From the NCBI RefSeq assembly GCF_900107685.1, contig NZ_FNRQ01000006.1, forward strand, positions 124,001 to 188,000: a stretch of 64,000 nt of DNA. The letters run 5' to 3'. Below, one piece after another: positions 45,572-52,669 of this stretch. Each line of letters opens with the position of its first letter. The stretch's first letter is position 1. The position numbers and the translations under genes were made by a program. The notes beneath the pieces are model-generated. The model searched no databases. It was not told the DNA's origin and was given only the letters and a program-made list of their open reading frames with translations. The stretch is from Paraburkholderia sartisoli (lineage in GTDB: Bacteria > Pseudomonadota > Gammaproteobacteria > Burkholderiales > Burkholderiaceae).

Positions 45572-45604
45572 GGTGAGCGCGACGCCATTTCGCGCTCACC
45601 TTTG
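45572..45604 (+). terminator. Second terminator, 11-bp perfect stem
   Basis: GGTGAGCGCGA and TCGCGCTCACC pair perfectly around CGCCATT, followed by TTTGTCATT. It backs up the preceding hairpin at the end of the plus-strand box operon. Confidence 0.75.
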
Positions 45605-45705
45605 TCATTCGGGCGTTCTGCCCTTTCCTCGCCTTCCTTCCCGTCGCATCATGTATGTCGCACCACGTTCGCTGTGGGGCGCGATATCAGGCACTTATAT
45701 CATCA

Positions 45706-45822
45706 GTCATCGTATAACTTGATGAGAGGCAGGGGAAGGTCATTTCATTGTTTAATATAATGGTTAACGTGAATATGAAAGCATATTGTCAGGTGCATAA
45801 TATAATTAAGATATACGATGAC
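45706..45822. promoter_or_regulatory. AT-rich control region of the garL-garR operon with a distant inverted repeat
   Basis: GTCATCGTATA (45706-45716) and its exact reverse complement TATACGATGAC (45812-45822) bracket an unusually AT-rich stretch. That stretch contains TATAAT hexamers at 45756 and 45801. The layout suggests two operator sites for one regulator, possibly looping, upstream of the aldolase gene. No -35 with ideal spacing was found. Confidence 0.5.
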
Positions 45823-45913
45823 AGATAACATCATGCTTTGAACGGAGCGCGGGCCCAATCCTGCCGGGCGCCCTGTTCTGCCCGCCACTCGTCACCCAGC
45901 CGAAGGACAATTC

Positions 45914-46699
45914 ATGATCGCTGCCTCGCCGTTTCAGCCCCTGCCCAACAGTTTTCGTCAGGCCGTACGCAACCGCGAGAAGCTCGTGGGTTGCTGGTCG
46001 TCGCTGGCAAGCCCGATCGTTACGGAAATGCTCGGCGTGATCGGCTTCGACTGGCTTCTGCTCGACGCGGAACACGCGCCGAACGACGTCATCACGCTCA
46101 TTCCGCAGCTGATGTCGCTGAAGGACAGCCGCAGCGCGCCCGTCGTCCGGCCGCCGGCGAACGAGAGCGTCGTGATCAAGCGCCTGCTCGACACCGGCTT
46201 TTGCAACTTCCTGATTCCGTTCGTCGACAGCGCCGCCGATGCCGCGCGCGCCGTCGCCGCGACGCGCTATCCGCCGCACGGCATACGCGGCGTGTCGGTC
46301 GGGCATCGCGCGAACCGCTTCGGCACGGTCGCCAATTACCTCGACATCGCGAACGACAATATCTGCGTGATCGTGCAGATCGAAAGCCGCGCGGCGGTCG
46401 AAGCGATCGACGAGATCGTGGCCGTCGACGGCGTCGACGCGGTGTTCGTCGGCCCGTCGGATCTTGCCGCGGGCTATGGCCATCTCGGCGACGCGAACCA
46501 TCCGGAAGTGCAGCAGGCCATCGAACGCATCTTCGCGAGCGCGAATGCCGGCGGCAAGGCAAGCGGCATCCTGGCGCCGGTCCAGGCCGACGCCGAACGG
46601 TACATCGCGATGGGCTGCCAGGTGGTGGCCGTATGCGCCGATCTCGGTCTGCTGCGCAACGCCGCGCAGGCCGTGCGCAAGCACTTCATCGCTGCCTGA
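45914..46699 (+). CDS. garL: HpcH/HpaI aldolase, 2-dehydro-3-deoxyglucarate aldolase-like
   Basis: A 261-residue class II (metal-dependent) aldolase. Diagnostic blocks are GFDWLLLDAEHAPNDV, VRPPANESVVIKRLLDTGF, the metal-binding VIVQIESRAAVEAID and VFVGPSDLAAGYGHLGD. These enzymes cleave 2-keto-3-deoxyglucarate or related acids to pyruvate and tartronate semialdehyde. The downstream gene encodes the matching semialdehyde reductase, which supports this substrate. An HpaI-type role in aromatic breakdown is the main alternative. It is the first gene of a two-gene operon behind an AT-rich regulatory region. Confidence 0.85.
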   Translation: MIAASPFQPLPNSFRQAVRNREKLVGCWSSLASPIVTEMLGVIGFDWLLLDAEHAPNDVITLIPQLMSLKDSRSAPVVRPPANESVVIKRLLDTGFCNFLIPFVDSAADAARAVAATRYPPHGIRGVSVGHRANRFGTVANYLDIANDNICVIVQIESRAAVEAIDEIVAVDGVDAVFVGPSDLAAGYGHLGDANHPEVQQAIERIFASANAGGKASGILAPVQADAERYIAMGCQVVAVCADLGLLRNAAQAVRKHFIAA

Positions 46700-46763
46700 A
46701 CCCGGCACGCCAGACACCCGATTCAACGACACACTGAACCCGACAGACCGAACGGAGGATCAC

Positions 46764-47660
46764 ATGCAATCAGCAGGCTTTATCGGACTCGGCATCATGG
46801 GCAAGCCCATGGCAGCGAATCTTCTCAAGAACAACGTGTCGCTCGCGGCCTTCACGCGCAGCGGCGTGCCGGACGAACTGAAGCAGGCCGGCGCCGTCGC
46901 CTGCGACAGCCCGGCGGCCGTCGCGGCGAAAGCCGACGTCATCTTCATCATGGTGCCGGACACGCCCGACGTCGAGCGCGTGCTGTTCGGCGAGGATGGA
47001 CTCGCGGGCGCGCTGCGCGCGGGCCAGACGGTCGTCGACATGAGCTCGATCTCGCCGATGGCCACGCGCGAGTTCGCCGCGCGCGTGCGCGAAAGCGGCG
47101 CGGAGTATCTGGACGCGCCGGTCTCGGGCGGCGAAGTGGGCGCGAAGGCCGGATCGCTGACGATCATGGTCGGCGGCACGCAGGCCACGTTCGATGCCGT
47201 GAAGCCGCTCTTCGACATGATGGGCAAGAACGTCACGCTGATCGGCGACGTGGGCGCGGGGCAAGTGTGCAAGGTCGCCAACCAGGTGATCGTCGCGGCG
47301 ACGATCGAGGCGGTCGGCGAAGCGCTGCTGCTGGCGTCGAAAGCGGGCGTCGACGCGGCGCGCGTGCGCGAGGCGCTGATGGGCGGCTTCGCTTCCTCGC
47401 GGATTCTCGAGGTCCACGGCGAACGGATGACGAAGCGCACGTTCGACCCGGGCTTTCGCATCGAGCTGCATCAGAAGGACCTGAACCTCGCGCTCTCCAC
47501 GGCGCAGGCGCTCGGCGTATCGCTGCCCAACACGGCGACGTGTCAGGCGCTCTTCAACGCATGCGTCGCGCACGGCGGCAAGGCGTGGGATCACTCGGCG
47601 ATGGTTCGCGCACTCGAAGTGCTCGCGAATCACGAGATCGGCCAGCCCGCCAAAGCGTGA
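46764..47660 (+). CDS. garR: Tartronate semialdehyde reductase
   Basis: A 298-residue beta-hydroxyacid dehydrogenase. The NAD(P)-binding motif GFIGLGIMGKPMAANLL is at residues 5-21, the substrate signature DAPVSGGEVGAKAGSLTIMV follows the Rossmann domain, and the catalytic Lys lies in GQVCKVANQVIVA. It reduces tartronate semialdehyde to glycerate. GGAGG lies before ATG 46764, 64 nt behind the aldolase stop. Together the two genes form a compact glucarate/galactarate-type module, but no dehydratase or transporter gene is nearby. Confidence 0.88.
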   Translation: MQSAGFIGLGIMGKPMAANLLKNNVSLAAFTRSGVPDELKQAGAVACDSPAAVAAKADVIFIMVPDTPDVERVLFGEDGLAGALRAGQTVVDMSSISPMATREFAARVRESGAEYLDAPVSGGEVGAKAGSLTIMVGGTQATFDAVKPLFDMMGKNVTLIGDVGAGQVCKVANQVIVAATIEAVGEALLLASKAGVDAARVREALMGGFASSRILEVHGERMTKRTFDPGFRIELHQKDLNLALSTAQALGVSLPNTATCQALFNACVAHGGKAWDHSAMVRALEVLANHEIGQPAKA

Positions 47661-47686
47661 CGCCGCGTACCTGACCAAAGCACGTG

Positions 47687-47730
47687 ACGGGAGCCGCGGG
47701 CAGTTGCGGGTAGTTGCATGAGGCTCCCGT
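47687..47730. other. 9-bp inverted repeat with a 26-nt loop, fused to a motif copy
   Basis: ACGGGAGCC (47687-47695) pairs perfectly with GGCTCCCGT (47722-47730). The right arm supplies the first bases of the 18-nt motif copy at 47724. It lies just after the garR stop and could be a 3' stem-loop. Confidence 0.4.
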
Positions 47731-47741
47731 AAATACTCACC
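47724..47741 (+). repeat. 18-nt motif, copy 6
   Basis: CTCCCGTAAATACTCACC, in the gap between the convergent garR and catalase genes. Its 5' half forms one arm of an inverted repeat. Confidence 0.6.
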
Positions 47742-47874
47742 GATGCGCCTGAATAACCATTTTCAGGCCGAAGAAACAAAGAAGGAGCGTGCGATCGACG
47801 CCACGCCCCTTCTTCGATGCGATGTCCCTGCCTGAATCGTCCGAACCTTCCGGACGAAGATTCAGCGCAGGGTT

Positions 47875-49323
47875 TTAGCGCCCGGCTTTTTCCTCGACCG
47901 CCTGGATCGCTTTCGCGACGCCCGCGCCGTAAGCCGGATCGGCCTTCGTGCAGTGCTCGATATGCAGCGCCTGAATCGGCTTCGACACGCCCGCGATCGC
48001 ACGCGCGGTGTTGTCGAACAGTGCCTGCTTCTGTTGCGCCGACATCAGACGGAACAGCGCGCCCGGCTGCGAGAAATAGTCTTCATCGACGCGATGATTC
48101 CAGTGATCCGCCGCGCCTTCCAGCGAAAGCGGCGGTTCGCGGAAATCCGGCTGCTCGATCCACTCGCCGCGCGAATTCGGATTGTACGAAGTCGCACCGC
48201 CCGCGTTGCCGTCGACGCGCATCAGGCCGTCGCGGTGATAGCTGTGTACGGGGCACTTCGGCGCATTCACCGGAATCTGGTTGTGGTTCACACCGAGCCG
48301 GTAGCGCTGCGCATCGCCGTACGAAAAGAGACGGCCCTGCAGCATCTTGTCCGGCGAAAAACTGATACCCGGCACGATGTTGGCCGGATTGAACGCGGAC
48401 TGCTCGACGTCGGCGAAATGATTCTCCGCATTGCGGTTCAGCTCCACATAGCCGACTTCGATCAGCGGATAGTCCTTCTTCGGCCAGACCTTCGTCAGAT
48501 CGAACGGGTTGACCGGATAGGTGGCCGCGTCCTTCTCCGGCATGACCTGCACGAACAGCGTCCAGCGCGGAAACGCTTTCTTCTCGATGCTTTCGTACAG
48601 ATCGCGCATCGAGCTTTCGCGATCCTTGCCGACGAGCGCTTCCGCTTCGGCGTCGGTCAGATTCTGGATGCCCTGCTGCGTACGGAAATGGAACTTGACC
48701 CAGTGGCGCTCGTTCGCGGCATTGATCAGGCTGAACGTATGGCTACCGAAGCCATGCATGTGGCGAAACGACTTCGGAATGCCGCGATCGCTCATCACGA
48801 TCGTCACCTGATGCAGCGCTTCGGGCAGATGCGTCCAGAAATCCCAGTTGTTTTCCGCGCTGCGCATGCCGGTGCGCGGATCACGCTTCACGGCGTGGTT
48901 CAGATCGGGGAAATTGAGCGGATCGCGCATGAAGAACACCGGCGTGTTGTTGCCGACCATGTCCCAGTTGCCTTCCTCCGTATAGAACTTGAATGCAAAG
49001 CCACGGATGTCGCGCTCGGCGTCGGCGGCACCCCGCTCGCCAGCCACCGTCGAGAAGCGGGAAAACATCGGCGTCGTCTTGCCGATTTCGGAGAAGAGTT
49101 TCGCGCGCGTGTACTTCGTGATGTCGTGCGTCACCGTGAAGGTGCCGAACGCACCGGAGCCCTTCGCGTGCATGCGGCGCTCCGGAATCACCTCACGGTC
49201 GAAATGAGCGAGCTTTTCGAGGAACCACACATCCTGCAGCAGCGCGGGCCCACGGGGGCCGGCCGTCTGGATGTTATTGTTGTCGACAACGGGTGCACCA
49301 AATGCAGTGGTGAGCTTGTTCAT
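47875..49323 (-). CDS. katA: Catalase (monofunctional, clade 3 type)
   Basis: A 482-residue small-subunit heme catalase. The active-site His52 is in RRMHAKGSGAFGTF, the distal Asn lies in GNWDMVGNNTPVFFMRDP, and the proximal heme-ligand Tyr is in RLFSYGDAQRYRLG. It disproportionates hydrogen peroxide in the cytoplasm. No flavodoxin-like C-terminal domain is present, which sets it apart from large-subunit catalases. A longer open frame exists upstream, but homology begins at MNKLTTAFGAP, where AAGGACAGGA provides a ribosome site. No convincing OxyR site was recognised upstream. Confidence 0.93.
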   Translation of the reverse strand: MNKLTTAFGAPVVDNNNIQTAGPRGPALLQDVWFLEKLAHFDREVIPERRMHAKGSGAFGTFTVTHDITKYTRAKLFSEIGKTTPMFSRFSTVAGERGAADAERDIRGFAFKFYTEEGNWDMVGNNTPVFFMRDPLNFPDLNHAVKRDPRTGMRSAENNWDFWTHLPEALHQVTIVMSDRGIPKSFRHMHGFGSHTFSLINAANERHWVKFHFRTQQGIQNLTDAEAEALVGKDRESSMRDLYESIEKKAFPRWTLFVQVMPEKDAATYPVNPFDLTKVWPKKDYPLIEVGYVELNRNAENHFADVEQSAFNPANIVPGISFSPDKMLQGRLFSYGDAQRYRLGVNHNQIPVNAPKCPVHSYHRDGLMRVDGNAGGATSYNPNSRGEWIEQPDFREPPLSLEGAADHWNHRVDEDYFSQPGALFRLMSAQQKQALFDNTARAIAGVSKPIQALHIEHCTKADPAYGAGVAKAIQAVEEKAGR

Positions 49324-49903
49324 GTCGTGTCCTGTCCTTGTGGGGAGATGGGCGCCTGTGGCGCCCGGTTCACGCAAACGCCGACGCGCGGATCATCGCA
49401 CCGACGTTGACTGGCACGCGTCGGCCGCGACTTCCACGACGATACACTGCATCGCCGCGACGTATCGCTACGCCGCTCATCGCACACTGGCCGGCGCTTC
49501 GCGCAACACCCTGAATCCATACCGGGTCGTCGAGCGCCAGTACTGTAGGACAGCGGTCGTCGAAAGGCGTTCCAGTACCCACCGTAGTGGGAAGCACGCA
49601 GGAAGCCATGAATTGATCGTTGTCGGCCTTGCGTGCTGAACGGGATTGATTGTTGTGAATCTTTTGGCCCTGCATTTAATTAAAACCCGCCAGTCATGCA
49701 GCCAGCGACGGTGCGCCGCGCGGATGTCGCCGCCCGATGCATGCGGGACGCATGGCCGGTACATCAGGGTCCGCAAGGCGAGGTGGAACTTCGTCTCCCG
49801 AATACCCTCACCTCTCTTCGTACCGCCGCGACCTGACGCTTTTGCACATTCCTGACAGCGGTGTCAAAATATGATCATTGCAGTTTTGTGTACTGGAGCA
49901 GGC
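49324..49903. other. 580-bp divergent gap between catalase and the TetR gene
   Basis: It contains one copy of the 18-nt motif and, near the TetR start, the palindrome ATGATCAT (49871-49878), a possible autoregulatory site. Short open frames here show no protein-like signal. Both neighbouring promoters must lie here, but no clear hexamers were identified. Confidence 0.45.
49795..49812 (+). repeat. 18-nt motif, copy 7
   Basis: CTCCCGAATACCCTCACC, 109 bp before the TetR-family start codon. Confidence 0.65.
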
Positions 49904-50485
49904 ATGGCAGGCGTTCGGCAGTTCGATGAAGACAGCGCATTTGCGCAGGCGCTGGAGGTTTTCTGGCGCAAGGGTTTCCGCGCGACCTCGATGCTGGATC
50001 TGGCAGAGGCCACCGGCGTGCAGCGCGGCTCGCTCTACAACGCGTATGGCGACAAGGAAGAGATTTTCATGCGCGTGTTCGAGCGATACACCGAACGGTT
50101 TATCGCCGGCGCGCGCCAGGCGCTGAAGAAGCCCGATGTACGTGATTCGTTGCTCGCTTTCTTCGCCTTTGTGATTGCCTCGCTCGTGCAGGGCACGCCG
50201 TCGCGCGGCTGCCTGTCGACGAAGACCGCGATTGAAGTCGATCCGGATTCGCCGCGCCTGCGCGAGGCGCTGCAAAAGATGATCGACGGACTGGAGGCCG
50301 CGGTACGCAGCGCGCTGGACACACCCGAGGCGAAAACGCGACTCGCGATTCCAGCGGCGCAGGCGGCAAAGCTCGTGGTCACGATGACGCGCGGCATCGC
50401 CGTGATGGAGCGGGTCTATGGCGACCCGAAATCGCTCAAACAGACCACGTCCGCGCTCGTCGATGCGCTGGTGCCGAAGCACTGA
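49904..50485 (+). CDS. TetR-family transcriptional regulator
   Basis: A 193-residue repressor-type regulator. The N-terminal helix-turn-helix is ALEVFWRKGFRATSMLDLAE followed by GVQRGSLYNAYGDKEEIF. The C-terminal ligand domain contains GCLSTKTAIEVDPDSPRLRE, similar to the AcrR/YcdC-like group. GGAG lies before ATG 49904; the frame could open 11 codons earlier but has no ribosome site there. The target is unknown; it is divergent from katA and convergent with a small hypothetical gene. Confidence 0.82.
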   Translation: MAGVRQFDEDSAFAQALEVFWRKGFRATSMLDLAEATGVQRGSLYNAYGDKEEIFMRVFERYTERFIAGARQALKKPDVRDSLLAFFAFVIASLVQGTPSRGCLSTKTAIEVDPDSPRLREALQKMIDGLEAAVRSALDTPEAKTRLAIPAAQAAKLVVTMTRGIAVMERVYGDPKSLKQTTSALVDALVPKH

Positions 50486-50507
50486 CGCACGCCGCGCGTG
50501 ATGTTTT

Positions 50508-50768
50508 TCAGGCAGCGGGAATGAGGTCTTCGCGATTGGTGATGTCGTGGAACCCGACCATCGCACCTTCGACAGGCTCCCGCAGCGCCACGATCCAGGT
50601 TGAGATATTCGCGTCTGGATGAAGCCCCCATTGCGCACCGACCCGCGCCGCCATTACGAGGTTCCCGGCATCACACTCAGCGAGCATGACGAGCAGTCCA
50701 GGCCTCCACAAAGCAACCCGGCGCAGATGGGGCGCGACCTTTGGTTTAAGCAGCGAAGAACCGGTCAT
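50508..50768 (-). CDS. Small hypothetical protein
   Basis: An 86-residue protein starting MTGSSLLKPKVAPHLRRVAL. The middle (LLVMLAECDAGNLVMAARVG) is hydrophobic but probably not a membrane helix, and the C-terminal part is STWIVALREPVEGAMVGFHD. The composition is coding-like. The ribosome site is weak. The family was not recognised. It lies in a gene-poor region. Confidence 0.45.
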   Translation of the reverse strand: MTGSSLLKPKVAPHLRRVALWRPGLLVMLAECDAGNLVMAARVGAQWGLHPDANISTWIVALREPVEGAMVGFHDITNREDLIPAA

Positions 50769-50942
50769 GCTTTCTGAAAGGATGCGAGGGTAGTATCCGG
50801 CGACTGATTGTAGCGTGACATGTACCGCCGTCAGGCATGGCATATCCATCGACGGCCTGCACGGTCGGGCAACCCGGTACGCCGCCGATGTCGCTGCGCT
50901 GGCGCGCTGACTCCCACACCCGCACTATCTCGAGGACTCAAA

Positions 50943-51023
50943 ATGGATACCTATATCCTGTTAGGTTGTGGCTTTGGCACGGCGCTGCTGATTGCAATCT
51001 GGGGAATATGGAATCTCAGGTAG
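50943..51023 (+). CDS. Putative 26-residue single-pass membrane microprotein
   Basis: MDTYILLGCGFGTALLIAIW plus GIWNLR: a short N-terminus, one continuous hydrophobic helix and a terminal Arg. GAGGA lies seven bases before the ATG. The topology resembles small regulatory membrane proteins such as YbgT/CydX-like subunits, but no partner operon is adjacent. It overlaps, on the opposite strand, the end of another doubtful frame. Confidence 0.4.
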   Translation: MDTYILLGCGFGTALLIAIWGIWNLR

Positions 51024-51253
51024 TCCGCAAGACGTGTACCCGAAGAACACGTGGCGAAGGACGCGACGGGGTCAACCATCTGGACCAGTCCAGCTTCCCG
51101 AATCTCCAGAACATCCTCCGTTGTGGCCATCACATCGACAGGTGTTTGAAGTAGCGCCAGAAGCGTCACCAGTTCATGTCCACCCAGCGCCGTGACGTTC
51201 AATAACCTCCATGCCCCCTGTCTGGCGCAGACTCTTTGCACGTTGTATATCAA
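50951..51253 (-). CDS. Doubtful hypothetical protein, possibly decayed
   Basis: Up to 100 residues. The stretch HELVTLLALLQTPVDVMATT followed by EDVLEIREAGLVQMVDP looks like a real helical protein, perhaps a remnant of a winged-helix or regulator domain. A second frame upstream (MEVIERHGAGW, preceded by no good site) stops just before it, suggesting a frameshift. It overlaps the microprotein frame on the other strand; both cannot be assumed real. Confidence 0.3.
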   Translation of the reverse strand: MIYNVQRVCARQGAWRLLNVTALGGHELVTLLALLQTPVDVMATTEDVLEIREAGLVQMVDPVASFATCSSGTRLADYLRFHIPQIAISSAVPKPQPNRI

Positions 51254-51290
51254 CGGCCCGCATGCATGAAGACGGTCTGGTGCAGCAGCG

Positions 51291-51506
51291 TCAGAACATG
51301 ATGCTGGTCCTCAGGCCCACCACGGCTTCATTGCCGACCCGCTGCGATGGGTTCTCCGGATTCGGAATGCCACCCGCCGGACGGAACGCGTACTGAAAGT
51401 CCGCCTGCAACTGCCACCACGGCGTGACCTGACACAGACAGGTCGCCTCGACGTATGAAGACATGCTGGCGTCTCGCAAGTGAACTTGCGAAAGGCGGCC
51501 AGACAA
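51291..51506 (-). pseudogene. C-terminal remnant of an OprB-type carbohydrate porin
   Basis: About 70 residues ending QADFQYAFRPAGGIPNPENP and then VGNEAVVGLRTSIMF. The pattern 'PWWxLQxDFQYxxxPxGG ... GLRTxxxF' with a terminal Phe is that of the last beta-strands of OprB porins, which are normally over 400 residues. No N-terminal part, signal peptide or earlier strands are found upstream, so this is a truncated, non-functional remnant. Confidence 0.7.
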
Positions 51507-51562
51507 AGGGAGCGTGCTGCTGACAGACCGGCAGAAAGCCAGTCGGTGATGAAGCGCGCCAA

Positions 51563-52257
51563 CCCGACCAGAGCGAGTTAGCGGCGAAGGAGTGTTCCTG
51601 CTGCGGCTATCTCGCGGTTACTGCGCCGGCACAGGCCGGCGTCGGACTTCCACTACTCGAGCATGCGTCCACGAGGGACTCCTTTTGATGAGACGGGCGG
51701 ATTGTATTCGGCACGCGTGTCAAACGGCAAGTAAAAAAATCGCAAAGAACATCGCACTCCGAATCTCCCGCCACATTCTGTGGACAAACGATTCTGCTTC
51801 GCATTCGCCGCAGCATCTCTGATTTTTCATTAACCCTTCATTCATGTCATTTCGAAAGGATGACGGGCGCCGGGAAATTATATTGGCGCTGCCTGGCGAA
51901 TCATGTTGACTTCAGATTCGAGCGACGCCTAAAATTTAAAAATCTTCACAAACGGGGCTGATGCCTTGGACACCTGCAGTAGTCGACCTTCGAATAGTTT
52001 CGCTGCCTGACCGGCAGGACGTCCGCGCTCTCTTCATCCAGCCGCCGTCTTGCCAGCAGGCAGACGGTGCGCGCCGTAGCAACGCTCTCCGTGCATCTTT
52101 GATTAGCGCCATCTGGCCGCAGCGATTCCGCGCGTCCGCATGGCACAGCGTCGCGAGTGTCAACTCGCGGCAGCGTTCGCTTGCGCCCTTTCGATTCACC
52201 GGCGTGGGCCAACGCGTGGATAAACACGTGCGTAGCAAACGCTGATAAGGAGCCGCC
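51563..52257. other. 695-bp gene-poor stretch
   Basis: Only short, composition-poor frames are present on both strands. An AT-rich patch at 51830-51960 carries a promoter-like pair. The region adjoins the porin remnant and is best read as decaying sequence plus the regulatory region of the downstream transporter. Confidence 0.4.
51906..51935 (+). promoter_or_regulatory. Sigma70-like promoter
   Basis: TTGACT (51906-51911) and TAAAAT (51930-51935) are separated by 18 bp in an AT-rich patch. A transcript from here would run more than 700 nt before the Nramp-type gene, across two small frames with good ribosome sites. Confidence 0.45.
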
Positions 52258-52323
52258 ATGCCGGACAGTGACAGTTATCCCATATGCCGCTCATCTTTAC
52301 CTTTGCCTGAGGAAAGCGAGTAG
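52258..52323 (+). CDS. Putative 21-residue leader peptide
   Basis: MPDSDSYPICRSSLPLPEES plus a final Glu, preceded by a strong AAGGAG six bases upstream. It has no signal or membrane segment. It could be a translated leader in the long 5' region of the Nramp-type gene, or chance. Confidence 0.25.
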   Translation: MPDSDSYPICRSSLPLPEESE

Positions 52324-52412
52324 ACGTTCGCCGCCGCGCGCATGATGCGCCGAAGCGCCGTGTCTGCTGGCTTTCCGCGAACCGCATTAAGCCAGCCACT
52401 CGGAGAAACATC

Positions 52413-52553
52413 ATGAACTTCGGCCTCCTCCTGTCGCAACTGCCACACGTTCAGGAATCACGCGTCCACTACGACGCCATGCTCGCGTTCCACGCCCGCG
52501 AACCGCACCCATTCGCCGCTCTCTGGCAGCGTTTCAAGACATTCGTTTCGTAA
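52413..52553 (+). CDS. Putative 46-residue small protein
   Basis: MNFGLLLSQLPHVQESRVHY, then a His-, Phe- and Ala-rich helical part (AMLAFHAREPHPFAALWQRF). GGAGA lies seven bases before the ATG. Several His residues are suggestive next to a metal-transporter-family gene that starts 117 nt downstream, but no family was recognised. Confidence 0.35.
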   Translation: MNFGLLLSQLPHVQESRVHYDAMLAFHAREPHPFAALWQRFKTFVS

Positions 52554-52669
52554 GTTCGCGCTCTTTTCCGCCATACGCAAGCGACGCCGTCGTTCGACGG
52601 TACACGCCCTTACGTATGCCGGAGGTACGCAATTTCCTTTCAATAACCAGAATCGGGGAAGAAAGCAAA

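Noticed and set aside
45555..45572. A minus-strand twelfth copy of the 18-nt motif (CTCCCGAAAAAGCTCACC)
   Set aside because: It overlaps the terminator stem and T-tract of the upstream gene, which explains the sequence by itself; it is the only copy in the opposite orientation.
51961..52245. A 94-codon plus-strand frame after the 51.9-kb promoter
   Set aside because: Poor ribosome site, irregular composition, and an equally long frame on the other strand; no protein-like features.
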